Assembly (NCBI GenBank): GCA_963846475.1
Contig: CAWJVZ010000004.1
Coordinates: 3,596,001 to 3,660,000, forward strand
Length of the DNA: 64,000 nucleotides
Reading direction: 5' to 3'
Origin: DASWJZ01 sp963846475
Lineage (GTDB): Bacteria > Pseudomonadota > Alphaproteobacteria > Rhizobiales > Afifellaceae
The position numbers and the translations under genes were made by a program. The notes under the pieces were generated by a model, which ran no database searches, was not told where the DNA came from, and saw only the letters and a program-made list of their open reading frames with translations. Of this stretch, positions 54,599-63,547 are shown one piece after another. Each line of letters opens with the position of its first letter. Within the stretch, counting starts at the first letter, position 1.

Positions 54599-56233
54599 CT
54601 ATTGGCCCAGCAGCTGCCGCATCTCCCGGTCGTAGCCGTAAATATCCTCGAACCGGCGCAGCTCGCCCTCCGCGTCCACGCTGCGGGTGAAGTAGCTGAG
54701 ATGCACCGGAATGGGGGTGACGAGGTTGATGCGCTGCTCCTTGCCGCCATAGAGCGCCTCGAGCCGCCTGGAATTCCATTCCGGCGCGGCGACCTTGAGG
54801 ATCGCGTCGGCGAAATCGAGCGGGTTGTCGACCCTGACGCAGCCGTGGCTGAAGGCGCGGTGATCGCGCTGGAACAGTTTTTTGCTCGGCGTGTCGTGCA
54901 GGTAGACCGAGTGCTGGTTGGGGAACATGAATTTTATGCGGCCGAGCGCGTTGTGGTCGCCCGGCACCTGGCGGATCTGCACCGAGCGCGGATTGACCAT
55001 CCACCAGTCGATGCTGTCGGGATTGACGACGCGCATCTTGCCGCCCGCCTTGGCCAGCACCTGGTAGCCGCGCTTGGCGAAGTAGCCGTAGGGGTTCTGG
55101 CGGATCTCCGGCAGCATCTCGTTGGTGACGATCGAGGCCGGCACATGCCAGAACGGATTGACCACCAGGTGGTCCATGACATGCGAGAAGGTCGGCGTCG
55201 GGTTTTTCGGCGTGCCGACGACGATGCGCGTCTCGTGCACCATCGAGCCGGCGTCGAAAACCCGCACCATGAATTCCGGCACGTTGACGAAGACATGGAA
55301 GTCGCCGAGGTCGCGCGGCATCCAGCGCCACCGCTCCATGTTCGCCACGATGGCGGCGATGTCGTCCTCGCGGTTCGGCCCGTTCAGCGCAACGAGGGTG
55401 CGCGGCCCGAGGAGGCCGTCGGCGGTCAGGCCGCTTTCGCTCTGGAAAGTCTTGACCGCCTCGACGAGCACCGCGTCGTAGATGTCCGGCTCCGTATCCG
55501 CTGCCGCGGCCACGCTGAGGCGGGTGCGCAGGATCGGCACCCGCGCATCGGCCTTGCCGGGGCGCAGCAGAGTGCCTTCCGGGACGACCACTTGCGTCGC
55601 TTCCGCCGTGCTCGCGCGCAACTCGGCGAGCTTTGCCTTCAGCGCCTTGTATTGCGGATGCGGCGGCTCGTACTGGCTCACCGCCTCCGCCACGGCCATA
55701 TCGTCCGACAGGCGCGACAGGATTTCGGCGGGGGCGGGGCGTTCCGGCTCCAGCGTGACGATGCGGCTGATCTCGGCCGGGTCGAGCCGGCCCGAGGCGA
55801 GGTGCGTCACGTAACGGACGACGGCGAGGCTGAAGTCGACATCGGCCGCGGCGAGCGCGCCCGCATCGGCCGGCATGACATCGGGCGTGGAATAGAGCGC
55901 CGGATCGAGGCCGTCGTCGGCGGCGCCGTCCAGCTGCCGGCGGAGCGCGATCATCTTCGGTCCGGCGCGCCCGTTCTCGATCCACAGCGGCTCGAAGTCG
56001 CGGGCCTCGTAGAAGGCGCGGACGCCGTCGATGAGGACGCGCTCTGCGCTTGCATTCTCTCCCACGAGGATCGAGCGGATCGCCTCGGCCTGCGGCGACA
56101 GCTCCCCCGCCTCGTGGCGTGAAACCAGCGCGGTCGGGTCCATCGGCGCGATCATGGCGAGCTGGGTGGCCATTGCGGGCGCCGCCAGATGGGTCAGCGC
56201 GCCGATCAGCAACGCCCGTCGCAATACGCTCAT
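54599..56233 (-). CDS. Murein L,D-transpeptidase (YcbB/LdtD-like)
   Basis: A 544-residue intact protein. It has an N-terminal signal (MSVLRRALLIGALTHLAAPA), a helical domain, a peptidoglycan-binding-like region (VEAVKTFQSESGLTADGLLG) and a YkuD catalytic domain from about residue 285 with HRAFSHGCVRVDNPLDFA, where the Cys is the nucleophile. It forms 3-3 cross-links in peptidoglycan or anchors proteins. The YcbB class contains a lid domain inserted in the catalytic part, consistent with the length. 54444-54598 shows nothing beyond intergenic sequence. Confidence 0.88.
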   Translation of the reverse strand: MSVLRRALLIGALTHLAAPAMATQLAMIAPMDPTALVSRHEAGELSPQAEAIRSILVGENASAERVLIDGVRAFYEARDFEPLWIENGRAGPKMIALRRQLDGAADDGLDPALYSTPDVMPADAGALAAADVDFSLAVVRYVTHLASGRLDPAEISRIVTLEPERPAPAEILSRLSDDMAVAEAVSQYEPPHPQYKALKAKLAELRASTAEATQVVVPEGTLLRPGKADARVPILRTRLSVAAAADTEPDIYDAVLVEAVKTFQSESGLTADGLLGPRTLVALNGPNREDDIAAIVANMERWRWMPRDLGDFHVFVNVPEFMVRVFDAGSMVHETRIVVGTPKNPTPTFSHVMDHLVVNPFWHVPASIVTNEMLPEIRQNPYGYFAKRGYQVLAKAGGKMRVVNPDSIDWWMVNPRSVQIRQVPGDHNALGRIKFMFPNQHSVYLHDTPSKKLFQRDHRAFSHGCVRVDNPLDFADAILKVAAPEWNSRRLEALYGGKEQRINLVTPIPVHLSYFTRSVDAEGELRRFEDIYGYDREMRQLLGQ

Positions 56234-56274
56234 CCCTCAGCCTTTCCGTCCTTTTCGGCGAGCTGCGCTGCCCG

Positions 56275-57465
56275 TCAGGGCACCGCGGCTTCTCCCGACG
56301 CAATCCCGTAGTCCTTGAGCTTCCGGTAGAGAGTCGACCGGCCCATCCCGAGCCGCCGCGCCACTTCGCTCATGTGGCCTCTGTAGTGGCTGACGGCGAA
56401 ACGGATGACCTCCGCCTCGAGCGCATCGAACGGCCGCAATTCGCCGCGCTCGTCCAGAAGCCGCACGACACCATATCGCGCCGGTCCCCACCTGTCAGGG
56501 CGCGCACCGGACGTCGGCGCTCGTTCCCCCTCCACCTGTCGCGCAACTGCAACACCGGGCTCGGCCACGCCTGTCGGCCGCGCCGGCGCGCCGTCGCTTG
56601 GATTCTTTGCGCCACCGGCGGCGAAGCCGGGGAGGATTCTTGGAAAATGCTCAGGCGCGATCTCCGCGCCGTCGCAAAGCACGGCGGCCATCCGGATCGC
56701 ATTCTCCAGCTGGCCGATATTTCCCGGCCAGTCGTAGGCGACGAGGAAATTGACGGCCGCAGGCGAGATGCGGCAGGTCGCGGTCCTGCCATCTGCCGCT
56801 GCAACGCGGTCCAGCATGGAGCGGGCAAGCTCGGCAATGTCGGAGCGCCGCTCGCGGAGCGGCGGTATCCAGATCGGCAGCACGTTCAGAAGCTGGAAGA
56901 GATCCTCGCGAAAGCCTCCCTCCGAGACGAGGTCGACAAGCCGCCGCTCCGTCGCCGCAATGAGCTGAACGTCGCTTCGCCGCGGCGTCCCGCCCAGGGG
57001 GCGGTGCGGTTCGCGACTGCGCAAGAGCGCGACGAGCCTCTCCTGAGCCGCCGCCGGCAGCGCGCCGATATCATCGAGGAAGAGAGTGCCGCCGCGGGCC
57101 TCTGGAAACGGGTCCAGGCGATTCGGGCCGCGCACAACCGGTTCGCAGCTGCTTACCAGCAGGGCCTCCAGCAGGCCCGCCGGGATCGCGCCGCTGTCGA
57201 CGGCTACGAAAGGCCGGCCACGTCTTCGGCTGGCGTCGTGGATGGCGCGAGCCAGCATCTCTTTGCCGACTCCGGCTTCGCCCTCGATCAGCACGGGAAG
57301 CCTGGAGCTTGCCGCCCTTTGGCCAAGAGCGGCGACCCGCTCCATGGCAGGCGAACCCATGCCGCTATCCCGAAGGCCGGTTGCTCCGGTCCGGCTCCGA
57401 CCCGCTCGCGCGACCGGGCGGCACTGAAGGGGATCGTCGTCGACGACCAGCACGTCACTCGCCAT
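56275..57465 (-). CDS. NtrC-family AAA+ activator lacking receiver domain and GAFTGA
   Basis: A 396-residue protein. It starts MASDVLVVDDDPLQCRPVAR, the first strand and acidic pocket of a receiver domain, but the remaining ~95 residues of that domain are missing. The AAA+ domain has Walker A GEAGVGKE (residues 62-69), Walker B GGTLFLDDIG (126-132) and the sensor regions. The L1 loop that should hold GAFTGA (about 106-118) instead reads SSCEPVVRGPNRLDPF. The C-terminal Fis-type HTH is intact (HMSEVARRLGMGRSTLYRKL). Without GAFTGA it should not remodel sigma-54 RNA polymerase; it may act with sigma-70 as some alphaproteobacterial NtrC/TyrR-like proteins do. No cognate kinase is near. Confidence 0.75.
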   Translation of the reverse strand: MASDVLVVDDDPLQCRPVARAGRSRTGATGLRDSGMGSPAMERVAALGQRAASSRLPVLIEGEAGVGKEMLARAIHDASRRRGRPFVAVDSGAIPAGLLEALLVSSCEPVVRGPNRLDPFPEARGGTLFLDDIGALPAAAQERLVALLRSREPHRPLGGTPRRSDVQLIAATERRLVDLVSEGGFREDLFQLLNVLPIWIPPLRERRSDIAELARSMLDRVAAADGRTATCRISPAAVNFLVAYDWPGNIGQLENAIRMAAVLCDGAEIAPEHFPRILPGFAAGGAKNPSDGAPARPTGVAEPGVAVARQVEGERAPTSGARPDRWGPARYGVVRLLDERGELRPFDALEAEVIRFAVSHYRGHMSEVARRLGMGRSTLYRKLKDYGIASGEAAVP

Positions 57466-57633
57466 TCCGCCTTCCACGCGAAATCTACAATCTGCGCCGC
57501 CTAATTCCGCGAAGCCGGTGCACTGTCGCCGCCGACGGTTAACATCCTCTTCATTTTGGAGCGGGCTCGCATTCGCGCGGCTGGCGGACTACATGCGGCG
57601 CCACGGAAGAGATGCGTGAACAGGAGACGGCCA

Positions 57634-59454
57634 GTGGCTGAAGGCGCGCGCCGCGTCGCGAAGACCGAGGAGCTTGAAGCGCTTCCCGTGTGGGACCTCT
57701 CGGACCTCTATGCCGGAATGGAGGCGCCGGAGGTGAGCTCCGACCTGGCGCGCTCGGCCACGCTCAGTGAAGCTTTTCAGACCCGCTACAAGGGCAGGCT
57801 GGCGGAGCTTGCCGGCGCTTCGGACGGCGGGGCCCGGCTGGCGGAGGCGATCGCCGAATTCGAGCGGATCGAGGAGGTGATGGGTCGGCTGGGGAGCTTC
57901 GCCGGCCTGGTGTATTCCGGCGACACGTCCGATCCCGCGCGTGCCAAGTTCTACGGCGATCTCCAGGACCGGCTGACCACCATCTCCACCCGGCTTCTGT
58001 TCTTCACGCTGGAGCTCAACCGCCTCGACGACGCGATGCTGGAACGGGCGCTGCAAACGCCGGCGCTAGCCCTCTACCGGCCTTGGCTGGAGGACCTTCG
58101 GCTGGAGAAGCCGTATCAGCTCGACGACACGATCGAGCGGCTCTTCCACGAGAAATCGGTCACCGGCCGCGGCGCCTGGAACCGGCTCTTCGACGAGACG
58201 CTCGCCGCATTGCGCTTCGACGTCGAAGGCGAGACGCTGACGCTGGAGCCGACGCTGAACCGCCTGGTCGACCCCCTCGAGGCGCGGCGCAAGGCGGCGG
58301 CCGAAGCGCTCGCCGCGACTTTCGGCGACAATCTCAGGCTGTTCACCCTGGTCACCAACGTGCTCGCCAAGGACAAGTCGATCTCCGACGATTGGCGCGG
58401 CTTCACCGACGTGGCTGCCGCGCGCCATCTCGCCAACCGGGTCGAGCCGGAGGTCGTCGACGCCCTGGTGACCGCCGTACACGAGGCTTATCCCAGTCTG
58501 TCGCACCGCTATTACGCGCTGAAGGCGCGCTGGCTGGGCAAGGAGCGGCTGGAGCACTGGGACCGCAACGCGCCGCTGCCGGAATCGATCACCCGTACGG
58601 TGCCGTGGGACGAGGCGCGGAACACGGTGCTTTCGGCCTATGCCGGCTTTTCGCCGGACATGGCGGCGATTGCCAGCCGCTTCTTCGAGGGGCGCTGGAT
58701 CGATGCCCCGACCCGGCCCGGCAAGGCGCCCGGCGCCTTCTCGCATCCGACGGTTCCCTCGGTGCATCCCTACGTCCTGCTGAATTACCAGGGCAAGACG
58801 CGCGACGTGATGACGCTCGCGCACGAGCTCGGTCACGGCGTCCACCAGGTGCTGGCGGCCGATCAGGGCCTGTTGATGGCGCAGACGCCGCTGACGCTTG
58901 CGGAGACGGCCAGCGTCTTCGGCGAGATGCTGACCTTTCGCGCCATGCTCGACGCGGCCGCCAGCCGGCGCGAGCGCAAGGTCATGCTCGCCGCCAAGGT
59001 GGAGGACATGCTCAACACCGTGGTGCGCCAGATCGCCTTCTACACCTTCGAGCGAAAGGTGCATCTGGAGCGTCGCGCCGGCGAGCTGACCGCGGAACGG
59101 CTGGGAGAAATCTGGCTGGAGGTGCAAGGCGATAGCCTCGGGCCGTCCGTCCGTCTCGGGCCGGGCTACGAAACGTTTTGGACCTACATCCCGCACTTCA
59201 TCCACTCGCCCTTCTACGTCTACGCCTATGCCTTCGGCGATTGCCTGGTGAATTCCCTCTATGCCGTCTACGAAAAGGCGGAGGGCGGCTTCCAGGACAA
59301 GTATTTCGCCATGCTGAAAGCCGGCGGCACCAAGCGCCACAAGGAGCTGCTCGCCCCGTTCGGCCTCGACGCCGGCGATCCCGGCTTCTGGCAGATGGGC
59401 CTATCGGTCATCGCCGGCTTTATCGCCGAGCTGGAGGCGCTGGAGTCGGCGTGA
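57634..59454 (+). CDS. pepF: Oligoendopeptidase F-type M3 metallopeptidase
   Basis: A 606-residue protein. The zinc site is MTLAHELGHGVHQVLAADQG with the downstream Glu in LAETASVFGEMLTF. Earlier blocks (KTEELEALPVWDLSDLYAGM, LGSFAGLVYSGDTSDPARA) are typical of PepF/M3B. It cuts short peptides in the cytoplasm. GTG at 57634 is preferred because a GGAGACGG site lies just upstream and homology begins at about this point; ATG-like starts earlier are less likely. It faces the FAD oxidase gene convergently. Confidence 0.9.
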   Translation: MAEGARRVAKTEELEALPVWDLSDLYAGMEAPEVSSDLARSATLSEAFQTRYKGRLAELAGASDGGARLAEAIAEFERIEEVMGRLGSFAGLVYSGDTSDPARAKFYGDLQDRLTTISTRLLFFTLELNRLDDAMLERALQTPALALYRPWLEDLRLEKPYQLDDTIERLFHEKSVTGRGAWNRLFDETLAALRFDVEGETLTLEPTLNRLVDPLEARRKAAAEALAATFGDNLRLFTLVTNVLAKDKSISDDWRGFTDVAAARHLANRVEPEVVDALVTAVHEAYPSLSHRYYALKARWLGKERLEHWDRNAPLPESITRTVPWDEARNTVLSAYAGFSPDMAAIASRFFEGRWIDAPTRPGKAPGAFSHPTVPSVHPYVLLNYQGKTRDVMTLAHELGHGVHQVLAADQGLLMAQTPLTLAETASVFGEMLTFRAMLDAAASRRERKVMLAAKVEDMLNTVVRQIAFYTFERKVHLERRAGELTAERLGEIWLEVQGDSLGPSVRLGPGYETFWTYIPHFIHSPFYVYAYAFGDCLVNSLYAVYEKAEGGFQDKYFAMLKAGGTKRHKELLAPFGLDAGDPGFWQMGLSVIAGFIAELEALESA

Positions 59455-59470
59455 GGTTCGGCACCGGCGT

Positions 59471-60979
59471 TCACAGCGCCTGCGGGAACTGAAAAATGTT
59501 GGTGGGGTCGACCGCTGCCTTGATCGTCGCCAGTTTATCGACATTCGCCCCGTAATAGGCGCGCCGCCAGTCGGCGAGCGACGGGTCGGGGAAGTTGACG
59601 TAGGCGCCGCGGCCGGTGAAGGGGAGCATGGCCTGGTAGAAGCCGTTCTGCCAGTCGTGCGCGCGGCGCATCACGTCGGGCGACGCGTCGTCCTGGGCGT
59701 CCCAGTAAAGGCCGACGACCATCAGCCAGCGGCTGTTGCGGTGGGCGAACGCCGTGGCGGTGGGCGCCACCCGGTTCATCGCCCCGCCGGTCTGGAAGAA
59801 ACGGAGGTCGCAATAGCCGGCGGTGCCCGGCCAGGCGCGCAGCCAGCGGAACCCCTCGGCCAACGCATTGTCGCCGAGCGCCTGGACCACGAAGGCGGAG
59901 CGCTCCTGATAATAGGTCGGGTCGCCTTCCTCATGGAGGAAATCCTGGCCTTCCCAATAGCCCGTCTCGCGGACGTTGACCTTGTCCGGCACCGGGAGCG
60001 GCGAGAGGATGTCGAGGAGGTCGCGCGACGTTCCGACGATCTGGCCGAGGAGGTTCACGGTGACGTCCTTGCCCGCGGCGCGCTGGGCGGGCGTGACCGC
60101 CGCGAGCGAGGCGCGCGATCCCAGCGTTTCCGGCGCCTTCTCCAGGATCGGCATCAGCGCCTTGGCGACGGATTCCGGGTTGCGCGACCATTCGAGCGAA
60201 AACACGGTCAACGGGCTGGTCGCAAACGTCTGCAGGGTGAACGAGGTGCTGACGCCGAAATTACCGCCGCCGCCGCCGCGGCAGGCCCAGAAGAGATCCG
60301 CATTGCTTGTCGCATTGGCGACTCGCGAGACGCCGTCCGCCGTCACCAGCTCGGTCTGCACCAGCTGGTCGCTGGCCAGCCCCTTGCGGCGCATGTTGAA
60401 GCCGATGCCGCCGCCGAGGAGGAAGGCGGCCGCGCCGACGCTCGGACAGCGCCCGTGGGTGATCGCGACGTTGTTGGCGCGGAGCGCCGCATAGACGTCC
60501 GCATTGCGGGCCCCGCCAGCGACGGTGACGAGGCCGCTGCTGCGATCGAAGCTGATCTGGCGCATCAGCGACACGTCGAGCATCAGGCCGTATGTCGTGG
60601 AATATCCCGCATAGGAATGTCCGCCGGCCCGGACGGCAAACGGCATGTCGTAGTCGCGGCACCAGGAAATCGCCGCCGCCACGTCGTCGGACGTCCGGCA
60701 GCGGGCGATGCCGCGCGGCAGGATGCAGGCGTAGCGCAGATTGTTGGGCAAAGCGGCGGCCGCGTAGCCCGCATCGCCGGGCCGCAGCACATAGCCCTTA
60801 AGCTGTTCGCCGAGATGGCGCCAGGCGCGCTCGTCGGGGTCGCAGACGCCGCACTCGGCCGGAAGCCCGCGAGCATAGGCGGATTTCGATGCGGCGGCAG
60901 CCGCGGCGCTCGCCGCAAGACTCGTCGCGCCGAGAAGGAAAGAACGGCGGCTCAGGCCGCCGCGGAGATAAGATGCCAT
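59471..60979 (-). CDS. FAD-linked oxidase (BBE/VAO type) with Tat signal
   Basis: A 502-residue protein with a twin-arginine signal (SRRSFLLGATSLAASAAAAA). The FAD-binding domain contains FAVRAGGHSYAGYSTTYGLM, whose His is the usual covalent FAD site, and FWACRGGGGGNFGVSTSFTL. The BBE C-terminal end reads NFPDPSLADWRRAYYGANVD and KLATIKAAVDPTNIFQFPQ. It is probably folded in the cytoplasm and exported to oxidise sugars, alcohols or aromatic substrates; the substrate is unknown. The start at 60979 puts the Tat motif at the N-terminus. Confidence 0.85.
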   Translation of the reverse strand: MASYLRGGLSRRSFLLGATSLAASAAAAAASKSAYARGLPAECGVCDPDERAWRHLGEQLKGYVLRPGDAGYAAAALPNNLRYACILPRGIARCRTSDDVAAAISWCRDYDMPFAVRAGGHSYAGYSTTYGLMLDVSLMRQISFDRSSGLVTVAGGARNADVYAALRANNVAITHGRCPSVGAAAFLLGGGIGFNMRRKGLASDQLVQTELVTADGVSRVANATSNADLFWACRGGGGGNFGVSTSFTLQTFATSPLTVFSLEWSRNPESVAKALMPILEKAPETLGSRASLAAVTPAQRAAGKDVTVNLLGQIVGTSRDLLDILSPLPVPDKVNVRETGYWEGQDFLHEEGDPTYYQERSAFVVQALGDNALAEGFRWLRAWPGTAGYCDLRFFQTGGAMNRVAPTATAFAHRNSRWLMVVGLYWDAQDDASPDVMRRAHDWQNGFYQAMLPFTGRGAYVNFPDPSLADWRRAYYGANVDKLATIKAAVDPTNIFQFPQAL

Positions 60980-61043
60980 GCGATCCCCCTTTTCAGGGAC
61001 TAAACCACGGGTGGCAGCGCGGAGGAAAGGCTCAGGAGGCGCC

Positions 61044-61451
61044 GTGAGCGATACGATCCACAAGCAGGTCGTCCGCCGGTTCTACGGAGAAGTCTGGAAC
61101 CGCCACGACGTCACCCGGCTCGGCGAGATTCTGGAGCCTCGTTTCAGCTTCCGCGGCTCGCTCGGGCCGGAGCTCGTCGGCCTTCGCCGCCTACGTCGAT
61201 CAGGTGCACGCGAGCCTCGCCGACTATCGTTGCGAGATCGTCGATCTGGTCGGGGAGGGCGAGAAGGCGGTGGCGCGCATGCGCTTCCACGGCCTGCACC
61301 GCGGCCCGCTGCTGGGGTTCCCGCCGACCGGCAGGCGCGTGGAATGGGCGGGCAGCGCCCATTTCACCTTGCCGGCAGAAAAATTGCCGATCTTTGGGTG
61401 CTCGGCGACATTTATGAGCTGGCGAAGCAGCTCTCGTCGGGCCCGGCATGA
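61044..61451 (+). CDS. SnoaL-like protein (ester cyclase family), two frameshifts
   Basis: About 136 residues starting GTG at 61044 after a CAGGAGG site. The N-terminal part (KQVVRRFYGEVWNRHDVTRL) and, after a shift near 61175, FAAYVDQVHASLADYRCEIV and FHGLHRGPLLGFPPTGRRVE are typical of the SnoaL fold; the last part returns to the first frame near 61378 (KIADLWVLGDIYELAKQL). These proteins are small alpha+beta barrels; some are polyketide cyclases, many have no known role. It is divergent from the FAD oxidase gene. Confidence 0.75.
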   Translation: MSDTIHKQVVRRFYGEVWNRHDVTRLGEILEPRFSFRGSLGPELVGLRRLRRSGAREPRRLSLRDRRSGRGGREGGGAHALPRPAPRPAAGVPADRQARGMGGQRPFHLAGRKIADLWVLGDIYELAKQLSSGPA

Positions 61452-61620
61452 CAGAATGGGCCTGCCAGTAGGTCAATCGCTCCCGGTTGGCAGCCGTGAG
61501 CCGAAACCAGATCTTTCCCGGCATTTGCCTCGCAAGCATCAGCTTTGATGCCCCGAGCGAGAAGCGAGGAACAAGGCGTTTCCGATTTCGTTTGGTGACT
61601 AACAGCGGAGGCGTCAAACA

Positions 61621-62286
61621 ATGGCCAACGGACAGCGAGCAGGAGAGAGCGGGAGCGCTTCGGGCGGTTCGAAGCAAGGCGGCCGGAGCCGCGGAGGCGC
61701 GTCGGGCGGCGGCAGCCGCGGATCGCGCGCCGGCCGGCTGGCCAGCGAAGCCGCTTCGCAGATCGGCGAAGTCGCGCAGGAGGCCGGCAGCCAGGCGAGG
61801 GAAGCGGTCGGCTCTCTCACGGCGCTGGCCAACGAGCAGGTCAGGAGGCTGGCGGACCAGCAGGTCAGCGTCGGCGCCGACCTTGTCGCCCATATCGCCG
61901 AAGCGGTCCGGGCCGCTGCCGACACGCTGGACGAGAACGTGCCGCAGCTTTCCGATACTGCGCGCGGCGCGGCAGAGCGGATCGAGGGCATTTCGGAGAC
62001 GATCCGGGACCAGTCGGCTGCAGAGCTCTTCTATTACGCCGCGGATGTCGCGCGCCGCAGGCCGGCGCTCCTGTTCGGCGTGACCGCGCTGACCGGATTC
62101 CTGCTGTTCCGTCTGCTCAATACCGCCCGGGATGAGGATTACGACGGCGACGACGAGTTCGAAGACTGGGACGACGAGCTGGACGAGTGGCAGGGCGAGG
62201 ACGAGCTGGGTGACAACGAGGTTTTCACCGCCGACGCCCCCATGACGCCCGGCCAGGGCAGCGGAGATCGATCCTATGGCGGGTGA
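61621..62286 (+). CDS. Membrane-anchored hypothetical protein, start of an envelope cluster
   Basis: A 221-residue protein. The N-terminal ~50 residues are Gly/Ser/Arg-rich and disordered, followed by amphipathic helices (REAVGSLTALANEQVRRLAD, AAADTLDENVPQLSDTARGA), one hydrophobic segment (RRRPALLFGVTALTGFLLFR) and a very acidic tail. Similar proteins stand next to phage-holin-family and DUF3618 genes in Hyphomicrobiales and Sphingomonads. The function is unknown. It overlaps the next gene by 11 bases. Confidence 0.7.
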   Translation: MANGQRAGESGSASGGSKQGGRSRGGASGGGSRGSRAGRLASEAASQIGEVAQEAGSQAREAVGSLTALANEQVRRLADQQVSVGADLVAHIAEAVRAAADTLDENVPQLSDTARGAAERIEGISETIRDQSAAELFYYAADVARRRPALLFGVTALTGFLLFRLLNTARDEDYDGDDEFEDWDDELDEWQGEDELGDNEVFTADAPMTPGQGSGDRSYGG

Positions 62287-62671
62287 GTCGCTGACGGATT
62301 CGGCGCTTCTGAAGGGGCTTAAGGACCTTTTCGCCGACCTTGCGGACCTCGTTAAGAAGGAGGTCCGCCTGGCGCGTGCCGAGGTGACGGCGGCGATCAG
62401 CAGCGCCGTGCAGGCCGGCATCTGGATGGCGGCCGCCGGGCTCCTAGGCCTGATCGCGGCTCTGCTCCTTATCCAGGCCATCGTGTTCGGGATCGCCAGC
62501 CTCGGCGTGGGCGTCGGCTGGGCGTCGCTTATCGTGGCGGTCATCCTCGCGGCTCTGGCGGCCGGAGCCTTTTTCTATGGACGCTCGCTGGCAAAGGGAT
62601 CCGTCGCGCCGAAGCGAACCCTGCGGCAGGTCAATCAAGATATCGGCGCAGTGCGGGAGCAGCTGACATGA
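62276..62671 (+). CDS. Phage holin family (DUF1469-like) membrane protein
   Basis: A 131-residue protein with a charged amphipathic N-terminus (LKDLFADLADLVKKEVRLAR) and two transmembrane helices (about 45-72 and 78-102; AAAGLLGLIAALLLIQAIVF, LIVAVILAALAAGAFFYGRS), as in Phage_holin_3_6/DUF1469. Despite the name these are chromosomal envelope proteins. It overlaps the upstream gene by 11 bases and the downstream gene by 4. Confidence 0.8.
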   Translation: MAGESLTDSALLKGLKDLFADLADLVKKEVRLARAEVTAAISSAVQAGIWMAAAGLLGLIAALLLIQAIVFGIASLGVGVGWASLIVAVILAALAAGAFFYGRSLAKGSVAPKRTLRQVNQDIGAVREQLT

Positions 62672-63547
62672 GCTACGACAACGATTTCAACCGGCGGGCC
62701 GACGACAATTCGTATCGGCAGGCCGGCTCTTACAGGCAGGGCGGCTCTTATGAGCGGAGCGGTAGTTCTTACATGGATGCCGGCGATTGGCTGATGAGCA
62801 CTGCCCGCCGCAATCCGGAGGCGATCCTCGGTACTGGCCGCGGGACTGGCATTGCTGATGCGCGGCGGCAGCCGCGCGCGGCGCCGCTACGCGGTGGAGG
62901 AAAACCGCGGCGCCTCGATGGATGTCTATCGGGAGGGTGAGTACGAGGAGGAAGGCCGGGAACGGCGGAGCCCCGTCGGCGCGGTGCGCAGCAGGCTCTC
63001 CGGCGTGGCGGAGACGGCGGGCGAATACGCCTCCGGCGTGACGGAGCGGGTCTACGAGACGGCCGCCGATGTGACGGGGCGCGTCTATGAGACCGCCGGT
63101 TCCTATGCCTCCGCCGTCTCGGAATATGCCGACGCCGGGCGGCGTCGCCTGACCCGCCAGGCGTCGCGGGCGGGCCGGCAGGCCTATCGCATGGGCAACC
63201 AGGCCGGCGAGATGCTGCACGAGCAGCCGCTTGCCGTGGCGGCGCTCGGGCTTGCGGCAGGCGCGGCCGTCGCCGCCTTCCTGCCGCGCGTCGAGATGGA
63301 AGAGCGGGCGCTTCGCCCGGCGCGCGACGCGCTGGCCGATGCTGCAGGCCGCGCGGTGGAGAGCGTCAGGGAAGCTGCAACCGATGCCGGCAGGCGGCTG
63401 CAGGACAAGGCCGCCGATCTCGGCGCCCAAGCGCTCAAGGACGCGGCGCGCGGCGCGGTGCAGTCGTTCGCGAGCGGCGCCTCGGGCGGCTCTGACCAGT
63501 CCACGACGCCGGGCTCAGGTCCGTCGACGGGCGGAGGCGGCCAGTGA
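62668..63547 (+). CDS. Envelope-cluster protein with repeated helical segments, one frameshift
   Basis: About 290 residues when joined over a shift near 62835. The start (MSYDNDFNRRADDNSYRQAG) is rich in Ser, Tyr and Arg with QAGSYRQGGSYERSGSSY-like repeats; after DWLMSTARRNPEAIL there is a hydrophobic segment, then repeats such as TERVYETAADVTGRVYETAG, and a second hydrophobic segment (LAVAALGLAAGAAVAAFLPR). The C-terminus is Gly/Ser-rich. It resembles stress-related DUF883/DUF3618-neighbour proteins. The stop overlaps the next start as GTGA. Confidence 0.65.
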
